Notes: generated from the letters alone by a model not told the origin. 64,000 bases of DNA from BRHc4a sp049325055 (GCA_049325055.1 JBMOPB010000013.1:21299-85298), one strand, 5' to 3'; shown: positions 42,771 to 50,756, numbered from the stretch's first letter. A program made the numbers and translations.

Positions 42771-43808
42771 TTGATTAAATCTTTTAAGGTCATTCTTGCG
42801 CTGGCGGTAATAATGCTGGTAGTTATACCGGCCGCCGGCTGCGGGAAAAGCGGCAATGTTGTGGCGACGGTAAACGGTGAGAAAATCACCCAAAAGCAGC
42901 TGGACGAGATGGTGTCCGAGATGAAAAAGTATTACAGCGCCCAGGGTTTAACCTTTGACGAGAGTAAAGACGCGGAGATGGTAAAGACACTGAACACAAT
43001 GACCCTGGAGCAGCTCATAACCCAGACCATACTGATGCAGGAAGCCAAAAAACTTGGCGTCCAGGTTACCAAGGAAGATGTCAACAAAGAGATAGACAAG
43101 TATAAAGAGCAAATGACCGAGGAAAAGTTCAAGGAGTACCTGAAAAAGAACGAACTGTCCGAGTCCCGGCTTAAAGAAATGGTGGAAAAGGATCTCTATC
43201 TGCTCGGTCTCCAGAACAAACTGCTTGAAGACGTAAAACCTGCCACTGAGGAACAGGCCAGGGATTATTACGAAAAAAACAAAAAAGAGTTTGTAACCCG
43301 TGAAAGCTACCAGGTCCGCCATATTCTGGCCATGACGGACGGCAAGGAGGGGGACAAGGGTAAAATAGACCTGGAGGCCAAGACAAAAATACTGACTATA
43401 CTTGAAGAGTTGAAGCAAGGCCAGGATTTTGCGGAAATCGCCAAGACCAAATCCGAGGACCCCGGCACCGCGCCGGAGGGAGGGCTTTTAAGCTTTAGCC
43501 CCGGAGACGTGGTGCCCGAGTTTGAGGCAGCCGCAAAGGCCCTGAAACCAGGTGGAATGACCATGGAACCGGTTAAGACCAGCTACGGATACCACCTGGT
43601 AAAGCTGGAAAAGATAACTCCCGAGAAACAAAAAACCTTTGAAGAAGTGAAGGCCGGAATAATAGAAAGGCTTACCGAAGAGGCCAAGCAGGACAAGATT
43701 GACAAATTCCTGGAAGAGGCCAAGAAGAATGCCCAGGTGGTTAATAACCTGGATAAGCCTGAAGAAAAGAAACCGGAAGAAGAAAAGAAAACCGAGAAAA
43801 AAGAATAA
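42771..43808 (+). CDS. PrsA/SurA-like peptidyl-prolyl isomerase lipoprotein
   Basis: Extracytoplasmic foldase. 345 residues from TTG 42771 behind GGGAGGG. A lipoprotein signal peptide ends with the lipobox AAGC (Cys24). A SurA_N-type helical chaperone domain lies at about 30-160 and a parvulin domain at about 175-275 (YQVRHILAM, GGLLSFSPGDVVPEFE, SYGYHLVKL). The C-terminus is very rich in Lys and Glu. Following mfd is the usual position of such genes in Clostridia. Confidence 0.93.
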   Translation: MIKSFKVILALAVIMLVVIPAAGCGKSGNVVATVNGEKITQKQLDEMVSEMKKYYSAQGLTFDESKDAEMVKTLNTMTLEQLITQTILMQEAKKLGVQVTKEDVNKEIDKYKEQMTEEKFKEYLKKNELSESRLKEMVEKDLYLLGLQNKLLEDVKPATEEQARDYYEKNKKEFVTRESYQVRHILAMTDGKEGDKGKIDLEAKTKILTILEELKQGQDFAEIAKTKSEDPGTAPEGGLLSFSPGDVVPEFEAAAKALKPGGMTMEPVKTSYGYHLVKLEKITPEKQKTFEEVKAGIIERLTEEAKQDKIDKFLEEAKKNAQVVNNLDKPEEKKPEEEKKTEKKE

Positions 43809-43848
43809 TCACGAAAAATGAAAAAAAATAATGCTCATTGGTAAAAAA

Positions 43849-43879
43849 TGAATAATTCCTTTCCTCCTGTTATATACTA
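43849..43879 (+). promoter_or_regulatory. Sigma-G-like promoter of spoVT
   Basis: TGAATA and TATACTA are separated by 18 bp, close to the forespore sigma-G/F consensus (TGAATA, CATxxTA). SpoVT is a known sigma-G-dependent gene in Bacillus. Confidence 0.6.
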
Positions 43880-43934
43880 TCTGTGAAAGTTAATTCGTGA
43901 AGTTTATGCAGATAAAGGAGGGAAGGGTGAATAG

Positions 43935-44495
43935 ATGAAAGCGACCGGTATCGTTCGTCGTATTGACGATTTAGGCAGGGTTGTCATACCGAAGGAAATC
44001 AGGAGAACGCTTCGTATACGAGAAGGGGACCCTCTGGAAATCTTTGTGGACAGGGAAGGCGAAGTTATCCTTAAAAAATATTCCCCTATCGGTGAGCTGG
44101 GGGATTTTGCCAAGGAATATGCCGACTCTCTGCATGAAGCACTGGGTCATATCGCCTGCATTGCGGACCGGGATACAATAATCGCTGTTGCCGGGGCGCC
44201 AAAGAAGGAGTTTATAAATAAGGCCATTGGCCCCGCCGTTGAAAAGGTGATGGAAGAAAGAAAGGCTGTTATACTGAACAACCCGGGCAAGGATCCTCAG
44301 AACAGGGAATGCATGATAGTCGAAGATGGCGACTGCAGGTATACCGCCGAAGTGATAGCGCCTATAATCGCCGAGGGCGACCCCATAGGGGCGGTGATAC
44401 TTGCCTCCAAGGAACCTGATGTTAAAATGGGTGAAATGGAGTTAAAGCTGGCCGAAACCGCCGCCGGGTTTCTGGCCAAACAAATGGAACAATAA
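43935..44495 (+). CDS. spoVT: Stage V sporulation protein T
   Basis: Forespore regulator that tunes sigma-G genes. 186 residues: an AbrB-type DNA-binding domain (1-50; KATGIVRRIDDLGRVVIPKEIRRTL) and a C-terminal GAF-like domain (about 55-180). Much like Bacillus SpoVT. ATG at 43935 behind AAAGGAGGGAAGGGTGA. Between prsA-like and mazG; the spoVB gene that follows spoVT in Bacillus is absent. Confidence 0.97.
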   Translation: MKATGIVRRIDDLGRVVIPKEIRRTLRIREGDPLEIFVDREGEVILKKYSPIGELGDFAKEYADSLHEALGHIACIADRDTIIAVAGAPKKEFINKAIGPAVEKVMEERKAVILNNPGKDPQNRECMIVEDGDCRYTAEVIAPIIAEGDPIGAVILASKEPDVKMGEMELKLAETAAGFLAKQMEQ

Positions 44496-44525
44496 AGGTG
44501 GCCTACATGGCCGCCTTATTTTTTG
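44495..44525 (+). terminator. Terminator after spoVT
   Basis: AAGGTGGCC and GGCCGCCTT form a 9-bp stem with one G-T pair, followed by ATTTTTTG. Confidence 0.85.
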
Positions 44526-44600
44526 TGATAGATTTATGCTATAATAAGCAGGGCAAAATGGTATATTATACATTGACTGACGATAGATGGAGGTTTGCTG

Positions 44601-46094
44601 GTGGGTGTGATAACAATTGCCGGACTGGGTCCCGGGGATCCGGGACTTGTTTCTGTGGCCGTGCTGGAGGCTTTAAAGGGGAGCAGCAGGATATGGCTGC
44701 GCACAGAGGTGCACCCTGTGGTGGAATGGCTTAAAGAAAAGGGGGTTTCGTTCAGATCATTTGACTACATATACCGGGAAGCAGAAAACTTTCAGGAGGT
44801 ATACCGGCGCATAGCCGGTGAGATTGTTTCCCTGGCCCGGGAAGGAGACGTGCTGTATGCCGTGCCGGGGCATCCACTGGTGGCTGAGGAATCCGTGGAT
44901 CTGATACTGGAAGGGGCGGCCGGGAAGGGGCATGAAGTCCGGATAATTCCCGGTATGAGCTTTATAGACTCTTTGCTGGCAGCTGTAAAGACCAGTCCTT
45001 CAAAAGGACTGCACGTGATAGACGGCCTCAGGCTGGACCGCCAGGTTCCCGACCCGTCTGTCAGCACCGTGGTTACGCAGGCGTACAGCCGGCTGGTAAT
45101 GTCCGACATCAAACTGTCACTGATGGAACACTACCCGGATGATCATGTCGTGCAGGTTGTCACCGCCGCCGGTGTTCCCGGCGAGGAGCATATAGAGGAG
45201 TGTCCGCTGTATGCCATGGACAGGGTAAGTAAGGTTAATCATCTTACCAGCGTATTTATCCCGCCGGTGAAGTCCGCCTCCCAGCCACAGGGTTCCTGTT
45301 TCCCGCTTGATCCCCTGGTGGAAGTTATGGCCCGGCTGAGGGGACCGGACGGGTGCCCATGGGACAGGGAGCAGGACCACCTGAGCCTGAGGCAGTACCT
45401 TCTTGAAGAGGCTTATGAGGTCCTGGACGCCCTGAGCAGGCAGGATATGTATAATATATGTGAAGAATTGGGAGACTTATTACTACAAATAGTTTTCCAT
45501 GCTCAAATTGCTTCGGAAAACGGGATCTTTGACATCAACAACGTTATAGGCGCCATAACGGAAAAAATGATAAGACGCCACCCCCATGTTTTCGGGGACA
45601 TAAAGGTGAAAAACAGCGATGAGGTTATTGTAAACTGGGCGGCCATTAAAGAAAAGGAAAAAGGGGCCCGCCAGAGCATACTTGACGGGATACCGGAATA
45701 CCTGCCTTCCCTGATGAGAGCGCAGAAACTGCAGTCCGCCGCCGCAAAAGTGGGCTTTGACTGGCCTGATTATACTGGGGCACTTGAAAAGCTATATGAG
45801 GAACTGACTGAAATGATGAAGGCCGTAAAAAGCGGAAGCGGACCTCAAAAAGAAGATGAAATGGGCGACGTTCTTTTTTCCGTGGTGAACCTTTCAAGGT
45901 TGCTTGAAATAGACGCCGAGGTGGCTCTTTCCAGGGTCATTGGGAAATTTCGGGAAAGATTCCGTCATGTTGAAGTAATGGCTGCTTTATCCGGCCGAAA
46001 TCTTTCCGAATGCAGCCTTGATGAGATGGACTCCTGGTGGGAGGAAGCAAAAAAAGTGGAAAAAAGTTTAAAAATAAAGGAATTATTTTCTTGA
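44601..46094 (+). CDS. mazG: YabN: tetrapyrrole methylase-like / MazG NTP pyrophosphohydrolase fusion
   Basis: 497 residues. The N-terminal half (about 1-215) has the tetrapyrrole-methylase fold (IAGLGPGDPG, then AVPGHPLVAEES). The C-terminal half has two MazG units, the first with CPWDREQDHLSLRQYLLEEAYEVLD and the EELGDLL metal motif. MazG hydrolyses non-canonical NTPs; the methylase half has no known substrate. GTG 44601 is seven bases after GGAGG and is the best start. The fusion and its place before hup/rqcP are conserved in Bacillota (yabN). Confidence 0.95.
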   Translation: MGVITIAGLGPGDPGLVSVAVLEALKGSSRIWLRTEVHPVVEWLKEKGVSFRSFDYIYREAENFQEVYRRIAGEIVSLAREGDVLYAVPGHPLVAEESVDLILEGAAGKGHEVRIIPGMSFIDSLLAAVKTSPSKGLHVIDGLRLDRQVPDPSVSTVVTQAYSRLVMSDIKLSLMEHYPDDHVVQVVTAAGVPGEEHIEECPLYAMDRVSKVNHLTSVFIPPVKSASQPQGSCFPLDPLVEVMARLRGPDGCPWDREQDHLSLRQYLLEEAYEVLDALSRQDMYNICEELGDLLLQIVFHAQIASENGIFDINNVIGAITEKMIRRHPHVFGDIKVKNSDEVIVNWAAIKEKEKGARQSILDGIPEYLPSLMRAQKLQSAAAKVGFDWPDYTGALEKLYEELTEMMKAVKSGSGPQKEDEMGDVLFSVVNLSRLLEIDAEVALSRVIGKFRERFRHVEVMAALSGRNLSECSLDEMDSWWEEAKKVEKSLKIKELFS

Positions 46095-46105
46095 CGGGAG
46101 GAAAT

Positions 46106-46144
46106 ATGAGAAAAATAGCGAATAGTAACTCCATCTACAGGTAA
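46106..46144 (+). CDS. Possible 12-codon leader peptide before hup
   Basis: GGGAGGAAAT leads to ATG 46106 and twelve codons (MRKIANSNSIYR), stopping 20 bp before the hup start. A strong binding site for so short a reading frame is unusual. May be only a spurious start or may set ribosome traffic on hup. Confidence 0.25.
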   Translation: MRKIANSNSIYR

Positions 46145-46163
46145 AATTTAAGGGAGGGTATTT

Positions 46164-46436
46164 ATGAACAAGGCAGATCTCGTTTCGAAGGTTGCCGAGA
46201 AAACCGATTTCACCAAAAAGGATGCTGAAAAAGCTGTGTCTGCAGTTCTGACAAGCATCGAGGAAGCTCTTTCCGGTGGTGAAAAGGTGCAACTGGTAGG
46301 CTTTGGCACATTCGAAATAAGGGAAAGGGCCGCCCGTAAGGGCCGCAACCCGCAAACCGGTCAGGAAATCAACATTGCTGCTGCCAAGGTTCCTGTGTTC
46401 AAGGCCGGAAAAGCTCTGCGCGAAAGCGTTGGTTAG
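46164..46436 (+). CDS. hup: DNA-binding protein HU
   Basis: 90-residue histone-like protein. MNKADLVSKVAEKTDFTKKDAE and RKGRNPQTGQEINIAAAK (the DNA-clasping arm) are canonical. ATG behind AAGGGAGGGTATTT. Between mazG and rqcP, a frequent position in Clostridia. Followed by a terminator. Confidence 0.97.
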   Translation: MNKADLVSKVAEKTDFTKKDAEKAVSAVLTSIEEALSGGEKVQLVGFGTFEIRERAARKGRNPQTGQEINIAAAKVPVFKAGKALRESVG

Positions 46437-46488
46437 AAAAATAGAACTGATATTTATGAATAAACTATTAAGTGTTTTAAAATTTTTC

Positions 46489-46522
46489 AAATCCACGCTT
46501 TATGTGTGGATTTTTATTTTTT
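46489..46522 (+). terminator. Terminator after hup
   Basis: AAATCCAC and GTGGATTT form the stem, followed by TTATTTTTT. Confidence 0.88.
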
Positions 46523-46556
46523 CAGAGGTCGGTAAAACAATAAAGGGGGTGACGGC

Positions 46557-46802
46557 TTGAGGCTGGATAAATTCTTGAAAGTCTCAAGGGTAATAAAGCG
46601 CCGGACTGTGGCCAAGGAAGTGTCCGACCAGGGGCAGGTTAAAATAAACGGCCGGACAGCAAAGGCAGGCAGTGAGGTTAAACCGGGGGACCGTGTGGAA
46701 ATAACTCTGGGGGAAAAGACAATCCGGCTTGAAATACTGGAGATCAGGGAAACGGTGGCCGCCCGCGATGCGGCCGGTTTATACAGGTTGCTGGAAGAAT
46801 GA
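46557..46802 (+). CDS. rqcP: S4-domain ribosome quality control protein RqcP (YabO)
   Basis: 81 residues, one S4 RNA-binding domain (MRLDKFLKVSRVIKRRTVAKE to VKINGRTAKAGSEVKPGD). Homologue of Bacillus YabO/RqcP, which helps RqcH add alanine tails on stalled 50S subunits. TTG 46557 follows AAGGGGGTGAC. Upstream of yabP as in Bacillus, but here a 742-bp gene-free stretch and a SpoIID-like gene intervene. Confidence 0.92.
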   Translation: MRLDKFLKVSRVIKRRTVAKEVSDQGQVKINGRTAKAGSEVKPGDRVEITLGEKTIRLEILEIRETVAARDAAGLYRLLEE

Positions 46803-47544
46803 TTGCCTGCTTAAATGGCTGAAACGATTAAAAACAGTGAGTAATAGCGACAAATCCTAGCTTAATTGCAGCAGAGGGGCAAAAACAGCATTTGCCATTA
46901 TGTGGTAACATTAACATTAAAAACCACAAGGGGTGAGTGAGGTGTTTTTGCCCTGTGACTGTTATATCATATTCAGTGATTCTGAAGTTTTATTTAGAGA
47001 GCCTCCGGAGGTAAACCCCGGTAAGAGGTATTACAATAGCCGGCAAGGGGGTGATTTATTAAAAAGTCCCCTTACCGTTTCCGGACCGGCGTTCATGGAG
47101 GCCGGACAGGGTAAAGGCCCTGGTCCGGTAAAGCTGCGAACATGCTGCGGGGCCAGGGGGCCTTAAGCATAGAGACTGCGGGTGCCCCGGCGGGGGTAAG
47201 GGAAAAAGCGCGGGCGCTTGGCCCAAAAACTGGATTATATTACCTCATTACCCCTGGGGCAGTTGCTTTTGGTAATTGTGTCAAAAACGGTGGCGGTGGA
47301 TTTCAGGGACAGTGACATGGGTGGTGCGGTCTCTGTCCTTTAAGGGGCCCCTTTGAATACTTCCGTTACCGGCCAGGCAAGACACAGTAATAAACAAATG
47401 CTGTTTAAGTGACCTGCGGGGCCTGACATGGCGTCGTTCGGGCACGCCGCCCCGCGCCTGGAATATCTTATGATTTCTGCATAATATCATTTTCCCCGGC
47501 AAAAATAACACCGGTAAAAATTTTTGCCGGGGAGGTAAAACATT
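46803..47544 (+). other. 742-bp gene-free interval with several long-range complementary segments
   Basis: No convincing gene on either strand. Complementary segments include GGGCAAAAACA (46877-46887) with TGTTTTTGCCC (46943-46953). These enclose TGTGGT (46901-46906) with ACCACA (46923-46928). Further pairs are CGGTAAG (47019-47025) with CTTACCG (47071-47077), and CCGGACAGGG with CCCTGGTCCGG (47102-47128, one bulge). Also seen are GGACAG with CTGTCC (47307-47338), the palindrome AAGGGGCCCCTT (47342-47353), and GCGGGGC with GCCCCGC (47416-47455) enclosing GGCGT/ACGCC. Together they suggest a structured RNA, but none matches a class I recognise. A 77-codon frame at 46933 is composition-poor and probably not coding. 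Confidence 0.45.
47494..47536 (+). promoter_or_regulatory. Inverted repeat overlapping the ribosome binding site of the SpoIID-like gene
   Basis: CCCCGGCAAAAAT (47494-47506) and ATTTTTGCCGGGG (47520-47532) pair over 13 bp. The right arm contains the first bases of GGGGAGGT (47529-47536), the binding site for TTG 47545. Folding would reduce initiation. The T-run lies inside the stem, not after it, so this is not a normal terminator. Confidence 0.55.
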
Positions 47545-48489
47545 TTGAATAAGAAAATACTGATAGCAGCAATTGTGATGCTCACTACAGTTCTGATCAT
47601 ATCTTCATGCGCCAGGGGGCCGCAGAAGAGTCCGGGGCTTTACAAGTACAAGTCCGAGCCCACCATCAGCCTTTATGACAATAAAACCGGTGAAAAAAAG
47701 AATATCAAGCTTGAAGAATACCTGGCGGGGGTTGTGGCGGCCGAAATGGAGCCCACCTGGCCGGTTAACGCCCTGGCCGCTCAGGCCATAATTGCCCGGA
47801 CCTTCACAATGGAGAACATCGAGTCCGGGCGTGTCAAAAAAATTCGTGGGACCGACGCTTCCACCAGCGTGGAGGAGTTTCAGGCCTATGATCCCAGCCG
47901 GATCAACGACAATGTCCGAAAGGCCGTGAACATGACCAGGGGAGAGGTGGTTCTTTATAACGGCAGTTTTATAAAGGGGTGGTTTTCCGCGTGCGACGGA
48001 GGTGTTTCGGCTTCCGCCAAGGAAGGGCTTGCCTATACGAAGACTCCCACTCCCTATATAAATGCCGGAGTGAAAGATAATTGCCTGTCCATAACCACCG
48101 AGGAAAATAAAAGCTGGAAAAGAGAAATTCCCCTGGATAAGGTCAGGTCGGCGGTAAAGCAAATAACCGGGCAAGATCCTGGCGCTGTAAACGCTGCCGG
48201 GATCTCCCAGAAAGGACCGTCAGGAAGGGCGGAAAAGATAAAACTGGGGAATGCCGAAGTGGGAGGGCCGGCTTTAAGACTGGCCCTGGGCAGCGAGGAG
48301 GTCAGGTCGATGCTTTTGGACAGTGCTACCGTACAGGGCGGCAAGCTGGTGCTGGCCGGAAAGGGCTTTGGCCACGGAGTGGGAATGTGCCAGTGGGGGG
48401 CGCATTTGATGGCCAAAAAAGGAAAAGCGCCTGAGGATATTGTCAAATTCTATTTTAAGGATATCGAAGTCAGGAAACTGTGGAAGTAA
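47545..48489 (+). CDS. SpoIID/LytB-domain lipoprotein
   Basis: 314 residues. A lipoprotein signal ends at SSC (Cys22). The SpoIID domain follows with EEYLAGVVAAEMEPTWPVNALAAQAIIARTF, including the catalytic-type Glu, then FSACDGG (zinc ligand region) and GFGHGVGMCQWGAHLMA. SpoIID is the lytic transglycosylase of engulfment; this lipoprotein form may act there or in germination. TTG 47545 follows GGGGAGG inside a hairpin. Not in this position in Bacillus. Confidence 0.88.
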   Translation: MNKKILIAAIVMLTTVLIISSCARGPQKSPGLYKYKSEPTISLYDNKTGEKKNIKLEEYLAGVVAAEMEPTWPVNALAAQAIIARTFTMENIESGRVKKIRGTDASTSVEEFQAYDPSRINDNVRKAVNMTRGEVVLYNGSFIKGWFSACDGGVSASAKEGLAYTKTPTPYINAGVKDNCLSITTEENKSWKREIPLDKVRSAVKQITGQDPGAVNAAGISQKGPSGRAEKIKLGNAEVGGPALRLALGSEEVRSMLLDSATVQGGKLVLAGKGFGHGVGMCQWGAHLMAKKGKAPEDIVKFYFKDIEVRKLWK

Positions 48490-48508
48490 CGGCGGGGCCG
48501 TACAACAC

Positions 48509-48536
48509 GGGCGCTATGTGCGCCCTTTTTTCTTTT
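48509..48536 (+). terminator. Terminator after the SpoIID-like gene
   Basis: GGGCGC and GCGCCC with a TATGT loop and a long T-rich tail. Confidence 0.88.
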
Positions 48537-48681
48537 TCCCAAATAGCCGGCGTTCTTTGAAATACGGAATAAAGGTCAGCAATTGAAGGCTTCCAGCCAT
48601 TTTTTTTCATTATTCGTTAAACGGATGAATATAAATAAACTGGAATCCATAAGGGTAATTGTTGTAAGGGAGGTCGGTCCG

Positions 48682-48957
48682 GTGGAACAGCGGGTAAGCC
48701 AGAAGCTGACTCTTGTGGACAGAAAAGAACTGGAGCTGGAAGGTGTCAGCCACGTAGGCAGCTTTGATGAGCGGGAAATAATTCTGGATACCAATATGGG
48801 GGTTCTTTTTCTAAAGGGAGAAGGTTTACATATAACAAAACTGAACCTGGAGGAAGGGACCCTTAATGTGCAGGGTTACATAAATTCCATGGAATACAAG
48901 GAAGGTAAGTCGGTAAGGGGAAAGAGCAGGAATGTCCTGAGCCGTATCATGAAGTAG
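48682..48957 (+). CDS. yabP: Sporulation protein YabP
   Basis: 91 residues, a beta-rich protein needed for spore formation in Bacillus, made in the mother cell. SQKLTLVDRKELELEGV, then ILDTNMGVLFLKGEGLHI are the family segments. GTG 48682 follows GGGAGGTC. Next to yabQ as expected, but with a terminator between. Confidence 0.92.
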   Translation: MEQRVSQKLTLVDRKELELEGVSHVGSFDEREIILDTNMGVLFLKGEGLHITKLNLEEGTLNVQGYINSMEYKEGKSVRGKSRNVLSRIMK

Positions 48958-48988
48958 GCACGGTACGTTCAGCTTTATATAATGAAAT

Positions 48989-49011
48989 AAGCGCTGCGGC
49001 GCTTTTTTTGA
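48989..49011 (+). terminator. Short terminator between yabP and yabQ
   Basis: AGCGC and GCGCT with a TGCG loop, followed by seven T. Confidence 0.6.
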
Positions 49012-49032
49012 TAAGATAAGGGGTGGTCCTTT

Positions 49033-49569
49033 TTGCCGCTTTTGGATCAGGTGGAGGTGTTTTTGTGGACCCTGCTGTTAGGCATGCTGGCAGGGATGTT
49101 TTACGTGGTATACAGGGTTGTAAGCGATACGCTGAGGCTTAAAAAGGTCGGAACCTTCGCAGGAGATATAATCTTCTGGCTTTTACTTACGGCCATAGCC
49201 TTTTTGATTTTGCTGAAGGCAAATTACGGACAGTTAAGGCTTTATGTATTCATAGGTCTTTTCCTGGGGGCTTTTTTATTTGCACGTATTTTGGGAAATT
49301 ACTCCTACCGGCTGGTAAGGTGGATGCTTTACATGACCGGCAGGATTTTTAAACTCATTGCCCTGACTCTGTATTATGCCTGGAGGGCAGTAACCTTTCC
49401 GTTTAGAATTGTTTTTATCACTGTGGCATTTCCCGCACGGCTGTTAAACAGGCTCCTGGGCGGAGCGGGCAGAGTGGCGGGGAACTGGCTGGGCCGTCTA
49501 AAGGCAAAAATTTCTTCATTTTTGGGTGGCATGGTGAAAAGGTTTATATCTCGCCGGAAAAACGTGTGA
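49033..49569 (+). CDS. yabQ: Spore cortex biosynthesis protein YabQ
   Basis: 178 residues. At least four membrane segments (about 8-30, 42-60, 68-88, 100-120) and a basic C-terminal tail. Bacillus YabQ sits in the outer forespore membrane and is needed for cortex. TTG 49033 follows AAGGGGTGG. The divIC gene that follows in Bacillus is displaced by about 10 kb. Confidence 0.9.
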   Translation: MPLLDQVEVFLWTLLLGMLAGMFYVVYRVVSDTLRLKKVGTFAGDIIFWLLLTAIAFLILLKANYGQLRLYVFIGLFLGAFLFARILGNYSYRLVRWMLYMTGRIFKLIALTLYYAWRAVTFPFRIVFITVAFPARLLNRLLGGAGRVAGNWLGRLKAKISSFLGGMVKRFISRRKNV

Positions 49570-49607
49570 CGGTTTTGAAGAAAGTTTCCATAACCAGATA
49601 TTACTCC

Positions 49608-49637
49608 TTGGTATCGTTGCTGGAAGGCCAGTATAAT
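49608..49637 (+). promoter_or_regulatory. Promoter of the second c-di-AMP riboswitch transcript
   Basis: TTGGTA and TATAAT are 18 bp apart, about 35 bp upstream of the conserved riboswitch core. Confidence 0.7.
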
Positions 49638-49672
49638 AGTTCAAACGGTTCCTGCGGGACCGTTAAAAACAA

Positions 49673-49908
49673 AGGCCGAGTCCCCGGCAAATGCCCGGGG
49701 TACGGGGGAAACAATCAACGGGGTGAATCCGCCAAACACTCAGGAGGTGAAATTGAGAAGTTAGATGTGAGAAGTTAGATGTGGGAGCAGAATGGAAAGA
49801 TTGACTTGCTGAGGCCAAAAAATTTCCAACCTCCAACTTCCAACCTCTCACCTCTAAATTGCGGTAGGGTACCCTCAACCCGAACCCTTCAGCTAACCTC
49901 GGAGGCCT
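49673..49908 (+). promoter_or_regulatory. c-di-AMP riboswitch (ydaO/yuaA class) of the SleB-like gene
   Basis: Blocks in order: GGCCGAGTCCCCGGCAAATG, GGTACGGGGGAAACAA, GGGGTGAATCC, then GGTAGGGTACC, CCGAACCC, TCAGCTAACC and TCGGAGGCC. This is the ydaO class, which binds c-di-AMP. A variable stem is greatly lengthened by heptamers: GAGAAGT, TAGATGT, GAGAAGT, TAGATGT on the left, and TTCCAAC, CTCCAAC, TTCCAAC, CTCTCAC on the right. ATG of the hydrolase follows 17 bp after the 3' end. Confidence 0.94.
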
Positions 49909-49925
49909 TACGGAGGGAAGACAAC

Positions 49926-50756
49926 ATGAAAAAAAGATATTCCGGGATCAGAACCGGGATACTGGCCCCTGTTTTGTGCCTTTTTCTGACCCTGTTCGCC
50001 GGACAGGCCCTTGCAGCCGGCAGCCATACCGTCTCTCCGGGTGAAAGCCTTTGGGATATTGCATCCTGGTACGGGGTTGCGGTGAAAGATTTGAAACACG
50101 CCAACGGACTGAAGGGCAATGTGATATACCCCGGTCAAAACTTAAAATTACCGGGTGAGAAAAAGGAATTTTACACGGTAAAGCCGGGAGACACCCTGTT
50201 TTTTATTGCAAAACGCTTCGGTACCACTGATAAAAGCATTAAAATTGAGAACGGATTAAAAAGCGATGTAATACGTCCCGGACAGGTTATCAGGATAACA
50301 GTCGTACAGCCGGTTAAGCCCGTTCCGGATCAGGCCCGGAAGGAACGGCCCCAAGGACAGGTAAGCCGCGGGGGCAGTACAGAAAGCATATCGGCCTCGG
50401 AGTTTGATGTATTGTGCAGGATTATTACGGCGGAGGCCGATGACCAGAGCTACTTAACAAAAGTGGCGGTGGGGTCCGTAGTGCTGAACCGGGTTAGAAG
50501 CCCCCTGTTTCCGGATACGATACGCGGGGTGGTATATCAGGTGGACTCCACAGGAAGGTACCAGTTTGAGCCGGTTTTAAACGGCTGGATAAACAGGCCT
50601 GCCAGCGAGGAGGCCAAAAGGGCGGCCAAAGACGCCTTAAGAGGCGTGGACCCCAGCGGGGGGGCGCTGTATTTCTGGGAATCCTGGGTTACCAACAAGT
50701 TTCTCAGGTCCAGGCCGGTGTCAACTGTCCTGGGGGCCTTCACCTTCACTTATTAA
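49926..50756 (+). CDS. Cell-wall hydrolase: two LysM plus SleB/CwlJ domain
   Basis: 276 residues. A signal peptide (ending near QALAAG, residue 31) is followed by two LysM motifs (about 33-76 and 80-122; HTVSPGESLWDIAS and YTVKPGDTLFFIA). A polar linker leads to a C-terminal Hydrolase_2 domain (about 150-276) with ITAEADDQSY, VLNRVRSPLFPDTI and FEPVLNG. SleB/CwlJ enzymes cut spore cortex or vegetative wall. The c-di-AMP riboswitch argues for vegetative wall control. ATG behind CGGAGGGAAG. Confidence 0.93.
   Translation: MKKRYSGIRTGILAPVLCLFLTLFAGQALAAGSHTVSPGESLWDIASWYGVAVKDLKHANGLKGNVIYPGQNLKLPGEKKEFYTVKPGDTLFFIAKRFGTTDKSIKIENGLKSDVIRPGQVIRITVVQPVKPVPDQARKERPQGQVSRGGSTESISASEFDVLCRIITAEADDQSYLTKVAVGSVVLNRVRSPLFPDTIRGVVYQVDSTGRYQFEPVLNGWINRPASEEAKRAAKDALRGVDPSGGALYFWESWVTNKFLRSRPVSTVLGAFTFTY

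Noticed and set aside
46933..47166. A 77-codon frame (GTG start behind GGGGTGAG).
   Set aside because: Composition is poor (runs of Gly/Pro/Lys), no family likeness, and it runs through paired segments; treated as part of the structured interval.
46803..47544. Known large RNAs (OLE, RNase P, tmRNA, 6S, cobalamin or TPP riboswitches).
   Set aside because: None of their invariant boxes could be matched by eye; a covariance-model search would settle it.
49566..49778. A 70-codon frame overlapping the end of yabQ.
   Set aside because: It lies entirely on the promoter and c-di-AMP riboswitch, whose conserved blocks explain the sequence.
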